Source of the DNA: Streptomyces sp. V1I1
GTDB lineage: Bacteria > Actinomycetota > Actinomycetes > Streptomycetales > Streptomycetaceae
Direction of reading: 5' to 3'
DNA length: 64,000 nt
NCBI RefSeq assembly: GCF_030817355.1
Contig: NZ_JAUSZH010000001.1
Span: 5,022,501 to 5,086,500 of the forward strand
The notes below the pieces were generated by a model that saw nothing but the letters and a program-made list of their open reading frames with translations, made no database searches and was not told the DNA's origin. Positions 31,556-39,459 of this stretch are shown piece after piece (positions within the stretch are counted from its first letter, which is position 1; each line of letters opens with the position of its first letter). Both the position numbers and the translations under genes were made by a program.

Positions 31556-32815
31556 TCAGTCGGCCCGGGTGGCCGTGGCCGCCCACAGCCGTCGGCAGGA
31601 GAGCAGCGCCGCGGCGAGCAGCAGCCCGTTCCGTACGACCATGAGCAGCAGGCCTAGTGGAGAACCGGCCAGCACGTCGTCGTACAGCAAGGGGTAGGCG
31701 AGCGCGCTCAGCGCGGCAGCGGGCAGCATCAGGAGCGCGACCGGGCGCTGGGTGGTGTGCCGGGAGGTGAGGCAGACCGCGGCGAGGCCGAGCAGCCAGA
31801 TCAGATACTGCGGGCTGATGACGCGGCTGGTGACGGTGAAGAGCAGTACGGCTGCGAACGCGGCGTCGAAGGGCGTGGCGGGCGTCCAGCGCGTCGCCCT
31901 GAACCGCCACAGCAGCAGCCAGCACACCGCGGCGACGGTCAGCAGCAGGGAGATCCGCGCCACGCTCGGCACATAGGGACCGACGAACTCGAAGGCCCCG
32001 TACTGGTATCTGACCGAGCCCGGCCAGCCCGCCTTCCGCGCCAGCTGGAGCGCGGTCCCGCCGAGCGACTCGATCTGCACACCCCTCGCGCCCTGCTGCC
32101 GCAGAAAGTCCAGGCTGTGTGTGAAGGCGAGGGACAGCACGGCGAGCAGCGCGGCGGCGGAGGCGGCCGCGGAGAGCCAGGCGGCGCGTGTCGTACGTCC
32201 CCGGGGCGTGCCCAGCACGGTGAGCAGCGGCCACACCTTGATCATCGCGCCGAGCCCGGCGAGCGCGCCGCCGATCAGCGGCCGGTTCCGCACGGCCAGC
32301 AGCGCGAGCACGGCGACGGCGGTGACCTGGACGTCGTAGCGCGCGTAGGGAAGGTGCAGCAGCAGTGGCAGTCCGCACACCCACAGCCAGGCGCCGCGCA
32401 CACCGGCCCGGGCAAGGGCGAGCGTGATGACGGCGTCGGCGGCGAGGGTGAGCGCGACGAAGGCCTGGAAGTACGTCAGCCAGGGCAGCGCGCCGGGCGA
32501 GAGGAAGACGAGCGCGGCGCCGGGCGGGTACTGCCAGGTGACGTCGTTCAGGGGGAAGGCGCCCTGGGCGAGCTGTTCGTACCAGCGCCGGTAGAGGGTG
32601 TGCACCTCACCGGCGACGCCGCTGTCGCCGACGCGGTCGACGAGAAGCAGGGCGAGCATGCCGACGCGGGTGGCCGCCCAGACGGCGGCGAGGGTGGCGG
32701 CTTGCCGGAGGTGGGGGCGGGTGCCGCGGCGGCTTGCGGTGCCGGCGTCTGAGGTCCCTGGCGCCGGGGGAAGGCCGGAGGCGGGCGGGGGCGGGCCGAT
32801 CCGATGGGTCGTCAT
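31556..32815 (-). CDS. GT87-family polyprenol-phosphate-dependent mannosyltransferase-like membrane protein
   Basis: 419 residues with about ten hydrophobic helices. The family pattern includes the loop aspartates/acidic residues (VNDVTWQYPPGAALVF) and GALAGLGAMIKVWPLL, with PQYLIWLLGL near the C-terminus. GT87 (DUF2029) enzymes transfer alpha-mannose from polyprenyl-phosphate mannose on the outer face of the membrane, to lipoglycans or other acceptors. A Pro-rich ~25-residue N-terminus precedes TM1. It stands alone, upstream of the polysaccharide ABC exporter (same strand). Acceptor unknown. Confidence 0.82.
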   Translation of the reverse strand: MTTHRIGPPPPASGLPPAPGTSDAGTASRRGTRPHLRQAATLAAVWAATRVGMLALLLVDRVGDSGVAGEVHTLYRRWYEQLAQGAFPLNDVTWQYPPGAALVFLSPGALPWLTYFQAFVALTLAADAVITLALARAGVRGAWLWVCGLPLLLHLPYARYDVQVTAVAVLALLAVRNRPLIGGALAGLGAMIKVWPLLTVLGTPRGRTTRAAWLSAAASAAALLAVLSLAFTHSLDFLRQQGARGVQIESLGGTALQLARKAGWPGSVRYQYGAFEFVGPYVPSVARISLLLTVAAVCWLLLWRFRATRWTPATPFDAAFAAVLLFTVTSRVISPQYLIWLLGLAAVCLTSRHTTQRPVALLMLPAAALSALAYPLLYDDVLAGSPLGLLLMVVRNGLLLAAALLSCRRLWAATATRAD

Positions 32816-32903
32816 CGGCCGGTACTTTAGCCCGCTTTAAAGCTATTTCGACAGATTTCCTGCCGCTTCCTGCCGCTCCCTGCCGCGTCTCGCTGCTCCC
32901 CTG

Positions 32904-33689
32904 CTACTTCTTGCCGCCGGTGAACTCTTCGTACGCGGCGACGACTTCCTTCGCCGGGCCGTCCATCCGCAGCGTCCCGGCTTCCAGCCAGATGGCGCGG
33001 TCGCAGGTCTCGGTGATCGTGCCGTTGCTGTGACTGACCAGGAAGACCGTGCCCGCCTCCGCGCGCAGCTCGTCGATCCGCTCCTGGCTGCGCCGCCGGA
33101 AGCGGGCGTCGCCCGTGGACAGCGCCTCGTCGATCAGCAGGACGTCATGGCTCTTGGCGGCGGCGATGGAGAACCGCAGCCGGGCGCCCATGCCGGAGGA
33201 GTACGTACGCATCGGCAGCGAGATGAAGTCGCCCTTGTCGTTGATCCCCGAGAAGTCGACGATGTCGTCGTAGCGCGCGTGGATCTGCTCGCGCGTCATG
33301 CCCATCGCGAGGCCGCCGAGGATGACATTGCGCTCGCCGGTCAGGTCGGCCATCAGCGCGGCGTTCACGCCGAGCAGGGAGGGCTGGCCCTGGGTGAAGA
33401 CCTTGCCCTCGGAGGGCGGCAGCAGGCCCGCGATCGCCTTGAGCAGGGTCGACTTTCCCGAGCCGTTGGAGCCGATCAGGCCGATGGCCTCGCCCTTGTA
33501 CGCGGCGAAGCTGACGCCCTTGACGGCGTGCACCTCACGCCCACCGGGGGTGGACTTGCGGGAGATGATCCGGCTGAGGGCGGTGGTGGCGCTGCCCCGG
33601 CCGGTGCGGGCGCCGTTCACTTTGTACGTGACGTGGACGCCGTCGACGACGACGGTGGGGACGCGTGCGGTGGTGCGGGAGTCAGCCAC
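32904..33689 (-). CDS. ABC transporter ATPase, polysaccharide/teichoic-acid export type (TagH-like)
   Basis: 261 residues. Walker A is GSNGSGKST. The signature region is SSGMGARLRFSIAAA (LSGGQ-equivalent SSGM, typical of polysaccharide exporters). Walker B is DVLLIDEALSTGD, followed by H-loop VSHS. The insertion FISLPMRTYSSGM and short C-terminus resemble the TagH/Wzt/RfbE group, which energises export of lipid-linked wall polymers. The N-terminal ~35 residues before the ATPase core are family-typical. It overlaps the permease stop by 8 bases, so the two form one translationally coupled exporter. Confidence 0.9.
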   Translation of the reverse strand: MADSRTTARVPTVVVDGVHVTYKVNGARTGRGSATTALSRIISRKSTPGGREVHAVKGVSFAAYKGEAIGLIGSNGSGKSTLLKAIAGLLPPSEGKVFTQGQPSLLGVNAALMADLTGERNVILGGLAMGMTREQIHARYDDIVDFSGINDKGDFISLPMRTYSSGMGARLRFSIAAAKSHDVLLIDEALSTGDARFRRRSQERIDELRAEAGTVFLVSHSNGTITETCDRAIWLEAGTLRMDGPAKEVVAAYEEFTGGKK

Positions 33690-34608
33690 GGCCGTACTCC
33701 TCCTCTGCCTTCCAGAAGTACACGAATCCGCCGGCCCCGAAGAGCACTGCCCAGAACAGGGCGAGAGCCCATACGTGCGGGGGGAGGTGGGCGGCGGTGA
33801 AGCTGTCGATGAGGGCGAAGCGCACCAGGTCGATGTAGACGGCGGCGGGGTTGCACTCCAGCGCGAGCATCACGAGGTGGGGCAGCTTGTTGTGGCTGAG
33901 CACCTTGTCGATGGACCACATCACGCCGGAGACGTACATCCAGGTGCGCAGGACGAACGGCATCAGCTGGGCGATGTCCGGGGTCCGGCTGGCCAGCCGC
34001 GCCATGATCATCGAGAGGCCGGTGTTGAAGCCGGCCTGCAGGAGCAGTGCGGGGATCGCGAGCAGCCAGCTGACGTGCGGGTACTCCCCGACGGCGATCA
34101 GAATCCCGACCAGCGCGGCGAGTGAGAAGAGCAGCTGCTGGAGCTGCTGGAGCGCGATGGCGATGGGGAGGCTGGCGCGGGGGAAGTGCAGTGCCTGTAC
34201 AAGGCCGATGTTGCCGGAGATCGCCCGGGTGCCGGCCATGATCGAGCTGGAGGTGAAGGTCCAGATGAAGACGCCGGTCACGAGGAACGGGACGAAGTCG
34301 GCGACACCGTTCTTGGTGTCGAGCAGCACGCCGAAGATGAAGTAGTAGACCGTCGCGTTGAGCAGGGGGGTCATGACCTGCCAGACCTGGCCGAGCTTGG
34401 CCTGGCTGTACTGGGCGGTCAGCCGGGCGGTGGCGAAGGCGACGATGAAGTGGCGGCGGGACCAGAGCCGGCGGAGGTAGGCGGGGAGGGTGGGGCGGGC
34501 GCCGCTGACGGTGAGGCCGTGGCGGACCGCGAGCGCGGTGAGGTCCGTCTCGGCCGTCTCGGGTTTGTGCAGCTCCGGCTGTGGCCGGGCGATGGTCTGG
34601 CTGCTCAC
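33682..34608 (-). CDS. ABC-2 type permease, polysaccharide export (TagG-like)
   Basis: 308 residues from a GTG start. It has six predicted helices. The conserved N-terminal amphipathic segment RRLWSRRHFIVAFATARLTAQYSQAKLGQVWQ is cut here into RRHFIVAFATARLT and LGQVWQVMTPL. C-terminally, NPAAVYIDLVRFALID precedes the last helix, as in TagG/RfbA-type permeases. Partner of the downstream ATPase. A TTG 12 codons upstream is a possible alternative start. It is divergent from the TetR regulator, with a candidate operator between them. The exported polymer is unknown; a wall teichoic-acid-like or capsular glycan is likely. Confidence 0.88.
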   Translation of the reverse strand: MSSQTIARPQPELHKPETAETDLTALAVRHGLTVSGARPTLPAYLRRLWSRRHFIVAFATARLTAQYSQAKLGQVWQVMTPLLNATVYYFIFGVLLDTKNGVADFVPFLVTGVFIWTFTSSSIMAGTRAISGNIGLVQALHFPRASLPIAIALQQLQQLLFSLAALVGILIAVGEYPHVSWLLAIPALLLQAGFNTGLSMIMARLASRTPDIAQLMPFVLRTWMYVSGVMWSIDKVLSHNKLPHLVMLALECNPAAVYIDLVRFALIDSFTAAHLPPHVWALALFWAVLFGAGGFVYFWKAEEEYGRG

Positions 34609-34689
34609 GGTGCTCGCTTTCCACAGGGCGGGGGCGGCGGGCAACGATGGGACGGACCCGTTTCGTCGCTACGGGGAGAGTAGGACGGA

Positions 34690-34707
34690 GTTACGTCGCG
34701 ACGCAAC
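34690..34707. promoter_or_regulatory. Near-perfect palindrome, candidate TetR operator
   Basis: GTTACGTCGCGACGCAAC is an 18-bp palindrome with one mismatched pair, 28 bases upstream of the TetR-family start and 82 bases from the ABC permease start. A related half site, GTTTCGTCG, occurs at 34660-34668. The position between divergent genes suits repression of both. Confidence 0.55.
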
Positions 34708-34735
34708 CGTCTCGTCGTCCCGCTATGCTCTGTGC

Positions 34736-35341
34736 ATGACCACGGATCCGGGAACCCCACGTCGTGCGCCGGCGGGAGCCGCAGTGCTCCGGGAGGACGT
34801 GACCGACGCCATTCGCGCCGCCGTCTTCGAGGAGCTGGCGGCGGTGGGCTTCGCGCGGATGTCGATCGAGGGGATCGCGCGGCGGGCGGGCGTCGGCAAG
34901 ACGGCGGTCTACCGGCGGTGGAAGTCGAAGCTGTCGCTGGTGCTGGACCTGGTCTCGGCGTTCGCGGCGCAGGGGTTGCCGGCGCCGGCGACGGGTTCGC
35001 TGCACGGGGACGTACGGGCGCTCCTGGAGGTGGCGTCGCACGCCCTGCGCCACCCGGTGGCCTCGCAGGTCATCCCTGACCTGCTGGTGGAGGCGGCCCG
35101 TCACCCGGAAATCTCGGACGCGATCAAGGCGGCGCTGCTGGACAGCCAGCAAGGGGTGGCGGCAGTGGTGGTACGGGACGCGGTGGCGCGCGGCGAACTG
35201 CCCGAGTCGACGGACCCCGACCGGGCGCTGGACGTGATTGTGGGGCCGCTGTACTGGCGGCTGGTGGTGGTGCGGGCGGGGTTGCCGAAGGGGTACCTGG
35301 ACGAGCTGGCGCGGTCGGCGGTGGCGGCGCTTCGGGCGTGA
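34736..35341 (+). CDS. TetR-family transcriptional regulator
   Basis: 201 residues. The N-terminal helix-turn-helix (about 20-65) is AAVFEELAAVGFARMSIEGI and AGVGKTAVYRRWKSKLSLVL, a clean TetR signature. The C-terminal ligand domain is of the TetR_C_16/AcrR-like type (HPEISDAIKAALLDSQQGV). It is divergent from the polysaccharide ABC exporter and likely controls it through the palindrome between them. The ligand is unknown. A GC-rich repeat-type region follows the stop. Confidence 0.9.
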   Translation: MTTDPGTPRRAPAGAAVLREDVTDAIRAAVFEELAAVGFARMSIEGIARRAGVGKTAVYRRWKSKLSLVLDLVSAFAAQGLPAPATGSLHGDVRALLEVASHALRHPVASQVIPDLLVEAARHPEISDAIKAALLDSQQGVAAVVVRDAVARGELPESTDPDRALDVIVGPLYWRLVVVRAGLPKGYLDELARSAVAALRA

Positions 35342-35700
35342 CGGGGCTTTTTCCCCTACCCCGCCCCTTCCCGACCGGGGGGCGAGACCCCCGGGCCCCC
35401 TTCGCGCGCGGCGGGGCCGGACAGCGGAGGTCTTCGGTCCCGCTGGGTGCGGCAGCTTCGCGCCGCGGGCCGCCCCGGTTGGCGGCGTCGCGGACCGGGA
35501 CGTGCCCCTGGCCGCCGACCGCGGCGCCACCCGGGTGGCGGCGGCCCCGTCAGACGCCGACCGCCCCGGCCACCGCCCCGGTGCGCACCAACCCCGCGCC
35601 GCCGGGCCTCGGGCCCCAGGAGCGCCGCGAACCCCGCCCCGCGCAACCGCGGCCCGCTGGTCAGACTTCGCCAGGGGCACCGTCGTCAGTGGTGCTGGGG
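35342..35700. other. Gene-free GC-rich region with dispersed Streptomyces repeat
   Basis: 359 bases between the convergent TetR and ABC permease genes, without a supported gene. It starts GGGGCTTTTTCCCCTACCCC and GCCCCTTCCCG, matching the arm of the long inverted repeat at 54140-54300. The remainder is extreme GC with short inverted segments (GACCGGGGGGCGAGACCCCCGG). The repeat may act as a terminator for both genes. Confidence 0.55.
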
Positions 35701-36582
35701 CTATTTGACCGCTCCCGCCATCACTCCCGTCACGAACTGCCGCTGGAACGCGAAGAACACCGCCAGCGGAATGATCATCGAGACGAACGCTCCCGGCGCC
35801 AGCACGTCGATGTTGTTGCCGAACTGCCTCACCTGGCGCTGCAGCGCCACCGTGATCGGTGCGCTCTCCGAGTCCGCGAAAATCAGCGCGACCAGCATGT
35901 CGTTCCACACCCACAGGAACTGGAAGATGCCGAGCGACGCGATCGCCGGGCCGCCCAGGGGCATCACCACGCGGGTGAAGAGCCGGATCTCGCCCGCCCC
36001 GTCCAGCCGCGCCGCCTCCAGCAGTTCCCTCGGGATCTCCGCGAAGAAGTTCCGCAGCAAGAAGATCGCGAACGGGAGCCCGAACGCCACATGGAAGATG
36101 ATCACGCCGATCGTCGTCTCGAAGATGCCGATCTGGCCGAACAGCCTGGAGACCGGCACCAGCGCGACCTGGACCGGGACCACCAGCAGGGCGACCACCG
36201 CTATGAACCACCAGTCGCGACCCGGGAAGTCCATCCAGGCGAAGGCGTAACCGGCCAGCGAGCCGATCACCACCACCAGAAGCGTCGCCGGGACGGTGAT
36301 CAGCACGCTGGACAGCAGGGAGTCGGTGATCGCCTCGTTGTCCAGCAGACGCGAGTAGTTGTCGAAGGTGACCTGCGCGGGCGTGGTGAAAACCTTCCAC
36401 CAGCCGCTCTCGCCGATGTCCGCCGGCCCCCGCAGCGAGGACAGCAGCAGCCCGATCGTCGGCATCAGCCAGAACAGGCCCACCAGGACCAGGAAGACGC
36501 GCATCACGCCGCCGCCCGTGCGCGCCGCGATCCGTGCGGGGAGGGACTGCTTCGCCTTCACCACACCGTCGGTCGTGGTCAT
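35701..36582 (-). CDS. Sugar ABC transporter permease, MalG type
   Basis: 293 residues with six helices. The EAA loop is ELLEAARLDGAGEIRLFTRVVMP (given as ELLEAARLDGAG), which docks with the ATPase. Typical CUT1-family second permease: GLFWLMPTIGLLLSSLRGPADI, FPGRDWWFIAVVALLVVPVQ and FLWVWNDMLVALIF. The ATG at 36582 overlaps the upstream permease stop by 4 bases (ATGA). No dedicated ATPase gene is nearby. In Streptomyces such importers commonly share the multi-purpose ATPase MsiK encoded elsewhere. Confidence 0.92.
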   Translation of the reverse strand: MTTTDGVVKAKQSLPARIAARTGGGVMRVFLVLVGLFWLMPTIGLLLSSLRGPADIGESGWWKVFTTPAQVTFDNYSRLLDNEAITDSLLSSVLITVPATLLVVVIGSLAGYAFAWMDFPGRDWWFIAVVALLVVPVQVALVPVSRLFGQIGIFETTIGVIIFHVAFGLPFAIFLLRNFFAEIPRELLEAARLDGAGEIRLFTRVVMPLGGPAIASLGIFQFLWVWNDMLVALIFADSESAPITVALQRQVRQFGNNIDVLAPGAFVSMIIPLAVFFAFQRQFVTGVMAGAVK

Positions 36583-37928
36583 CGGCGGGCCTCCCTTCGC
36601 ATGCGCCGGATGTTGAACAGCATCACCGGGATCACCAGCAGCAACAGCAGGACTGCGATCGCGCTGCCGAGCCCCAGGTGCGAGTCCGTGCCGAACGACG
36701 ACCGGTACAGCTGGAGCGCAAGCACGTTCGCGTCGTCCTGGGCCGAGCCCGGCGCGATGATGAAGACCAGGTCGAAGATCTTCAGCACGTTGATCATCAG
36801 GGTGACCAGCACCACCGCGAGTACGGGCGCCAGCAGCGGGACCGTCACCCTGCGGAAGACCTGCCACTCGTTCGCGCCGTCCACCCGCGCCGCCTCCAGC
36901 AGTTCACGCGGCACGCTCGCCAGGCCCGCCGCGATCAGCACCATCGCGAAGCCCGCCCACATCCACACGTAACTGCCGATGATCGCCGGTGTGACGAGCG
37001 AAGGGCCGAGCCAGTTGACGCCGTTGTACGGCTCCCTGAAGTTGTCGGCGGGCAGCCGCAGTTGAGCCCCCTCCGCGGACGCCGGCAGCGTGAACGTACC
37101 GTCCGCGCCCGCCCGCGCGGACGCGACGACCTTGCCGTCCTTGACCGCCTCCACCTTGATGCCCTTGAGGCCGAGCTCCTGCGCGTCGATGGCGTTCGGC
37201 TTGCCGCCGCCGCCCTTGGTGAAGTCCAGCCACGCGGTCCCGCGGATCTTCCCGTCGTCCGGCCGCGCCACCTTCGCGGACTTCGCGTCGGACGGCATCT
37301 TCGCCGGCGCGACGCCGACCAGCGGCAGCAGCGCCTCCCTGCCCGCAGTCACCGGCTCCTTCGTGACGAACGAGCCGCCGCCGCCCGCCTTGAGCGGATG
37401 CACCGGCAGCGGATGCGCCTTGGGGAATCCGGCCGACTCGGCGAACGTGTCGTGCACGCCCACCCAGACCGCGTTGGCGACCCCCCGGTCCGGATCCTGC
37501 TCGTACACCAGCCGGAAGATGATGCCCGCGGCGAGCATCGAGATCGCCATCGGCATGAAGACGATCAGCTTGAAGGCCGTGCCCCAGCGGACCCGCTCGG
37601 TGAGCACGGCGAAGATCAGACCGAGCGCCGTCGAGACGGTCGGCGCGACCACCACCCAGATCGCGTTGTTCTTGACCGCGGTCAGGATGGAGTCCTCGGT
37701 GAAGATCTCCTTGTAGTTGTCGAGCCCGGCGAAACCGCTGCCGGCCTGGTCGAAGAAGGACCGGTAGACCGAGTACCCGATCGGGTAGACCACGAGCGCG
37801 CCCAGCAGCACCAGCGCGGGCAGCAGAAAGCCGGCCGCGACGATTTTACGTGTGCCTGTCACGCTCTTGCGCTTGCCGACGGGGGGCTGCGGGCTCGCCG
37901 AGCCCCCCGCGGTCGCCGCGGCTGTCAC
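36579..37928 (-). CDS. Sugar ABC transporter permease, MalF type, with large extracytoplasmic insertion
   Basis: 449 residues from GTG at 37928, against ~300 for the usual CUT1 first permease. TM1 is KIVAAGFLLPALVLLGALVV (about 28-47). Helices 2-3 lie at about 85-145 and helices 4-6 at about 310-440, with the EAA motif ELLEAARVDGA (342-352). Between TM3 and TM4, residues ~155-300 form an insertion of about 145 residues on the extracytoplasmic side. Its last part (GIKVEAVKDGKVV, ASARAGADGTFTLP) reads like a carboxypeptidase-regulatory/CnaB-type beta-sandwich. Five bases separate its start from the binding-protein stop. The insertion may contact the binding protein or cell wall; this is inference. 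Confidence 0.88.
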   Translation of the reverse strand: MTAAATAGGSASPQPPVGKRKSVTGTRKIVAAGFLLPALVLLGALVVYPIGYSVYRSFFDQAGSGFAGLDNYKEIFTEDSILTAVKNNAIWVVVAPTVSTALGLIFAVLTERVRWGTAFKLIVFMPMAISMLAAGIIFRLVYEQDPDRGVANAVWVGVHDTFAESAGFPKAHPLPVHPLKAGGGGSFVTKEPVTAGREALLPLVGVAPAKMPSDAKSAKVARPDDGKIRGTAWLDFTKGGGGKPNAIDAQELGLKGIKVEAVKDGKVVASARAGADGTFTLPASAEGAQLRLPADNFREPYNGVNWLGPSLVTPAIIGSYVWMWAGFAMVLIAAGLASVPRELLEAARVDGANEWQVFRRVTVPLLAPVLAVVLVTLMINVLKIFDLVFIIAPGSAQDDANVLALQLYRSSFGTDSHLGLGSAIAVLLLLLVIPVMLFNIRRMRREARR

Positions 37929-37933
37929 CCGCG

Positions 37934-39298
37934 TCAGCTCTTGTACGCCTTGGCCGCGTCCGACTCCAGCTTCTGCTGGGCCCCCGCGACGTCCTTCGGA
38001 TTCTTCAGGAAGTCCTGCAGCGCTTTCCACTCACCCTTGCCGGGCGTGCCACCGAATGACTGCGGCATCTGGTCCGACATGTCGAAGCGGAAGTCGTCGC
38101 CCGCCTCGATCAGCGCCTTGGCGATGTCGCGCTGCACATCATTGGGGTACGCGGCGAGGTCCAGGGCCTTGTTCGGGGAGATGAACCCGCCCGACGAGGC
38201 CGAGATCTTCGCCGCGTCCGGGGAGGCGAGGAAGGTCAGCAGCGCCTGCGCGCCCTTGGAGTCCTTCAGCGCCACGGCCGCGTCTCCGCCCGTCACCACC
38301 GGAGGCTCCGCGCCGACCGCCGGGAACGGGAACACCTTCGCGTCCGTACCGATCTTGGCTTCTGTCTGCGCGATGTTGACGGTCACGAAGTCGCCCTCGA
38401 AGACCATCGCGCCCTTGGGCTGGTCGCCCCCGCTGAAAGTCTGGGTGACAGATGCCGGGAACTCAGTCTGCAGCGCGCCGTCCGCGCCGCCCGAGATCAG
38501 GGCGGGCTTGCCGAAGAGCTCGCCGAGCGTCGTCAGCGCGGTCTTCACGGACGGGTCGGTCCACTTGATCTTGTGCTGTGCGAGCTGGTCGTACTTCTCC
38601 GGGCCCGCCTGGGAGAGATAGACGTTCTCGAACCAGTCGGTGAGCGTCCAGCCGTCCGCGCCCGCCACCGAGACGGGGGTGACGCCCGATGCGGAGATCG
38701 TCTCGGCCGTGGACAGGAAGTCCTTCCAGGTCTTCGGCTCCTGCGCGCCCGCGTTCTCGAAGGCGGCATTGTTGTACCAGACCAGGGACTTGTTGGCGGC
38801 CTTGTAGTACACGCCGTACTGCGTGCCGTCCACGGCGCCGAGATCCTGCCAGCCCTTGGAGTAGTTCTTCGCCAGCTGCGCCTTGGCCTCCGCGCCGACG
38901 GGCTTGGCCCATTTACGCTGTACGGCCTGCTGGATCGCGCCCACTTGGGGGAGCATCGCGACATCGGGCGGACTGCCACCCGCGATCTTCGTACCGAGGA
39001 AGTTGACGATCGGGTCCTGCGCGGGGACGAACGTGACCGTGGCCCCGGTCCGCTTCTCGAACTCCTTGAGGACCTTGGTGAAGTTCTCCTGCTCGGGGCC
39101 GCTCCAGACCGCGGCAACTTCTATCTTCTCGCCGTTCAGCTTGGGCAGTTGGACGGTAGTTGAGGGCTCCTTGCCCTTGCTCTCGCCCGGTTTCGCCGTG
39201 TCGTCCTTGTTGTCGCCGCAGCCGGTGATGGCGAGGGCGCCGATGGCGGCGAACACCACTGCGGCCCTGCCCGTAGTCGTACGAAGAGTTGTGCGCAT
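37934..39298 (-). CDS. Sugar ABC transporter substrate-binding lipoprotein
   Basis: 454 residues. The signal peptide (RTTLRTTTGRAAVVFAAIGA) ends in the lipobox LAITGC with Cys27. The mature family 1 solute-binding fold is clear: VWSGPEQENFTKVLKEFEKR, GSPPDVAMLPQVGAIQQ, YYKAANKSLVWYN and KTWKDFLSTAETI. It captures an oligosaccharide or alpha-glucoside-like sugar outside the cell and delivers it to the two downstream permeases. The ATG at 39298 is chosen for the signal peptide; an open frame 34 codons further up has none. It is the first gene of a three-gene operon with no linked regulator. Confidence 0.92.
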   Translation of the reverse strand: MRTTLRTTTGRAAVVFAAIGALAITGCGDNKDDTAKPGESKGKEPSTTVQLPKLNGEKIEVAAVWSGPEQENFTKVLKEFEKRTGATVTFVPAQDPIVNFLGTKIAGGSPPDVAMLPQVGAIQQAVQRKWAKPVGAEAKAQLAKNYSKGWQDLGAVDGTQYGVYYKAANKSLVWYNNAAFENAGAQEPKTWKDFLSTAETISASGVTPVSVAGADGWTLTDWFENVYLSQAGPEKYDQLAQHKIKWTDPSVKTALTTLGELFGKPALISGGADGALQTEFPASVTQTFSGGDQPKGAMVFEGDFVTVNIAQTEAKIGTDAKVFPFPAVGAEPPVVTGGDAAVALKDSKGAQALLTFLASPDAAKISASSGGFISPNKALDLAAYPNDVQRDIAKALIEAGDDFRFDMSDQMPQSFGGTPGKGEWKALQDFLKNPKDVAGAQQKLESDAAKAYKS

Positions 39299-39459
39299 CA
39301 CTGCCCCGTCTCTTCCGTGCGCTGTCCCGTGCGCTGTCCCGTGACCGACAGGTGTACGCCCGGTATCCGGGTGCCGCAATACCGCACCAGGCGTCAACAA
39401 GCCTTTTGTGATGCCCTTGTGACGTGATGTCAGGTCAAAGCCTGGATCCGTGCCGCCGG

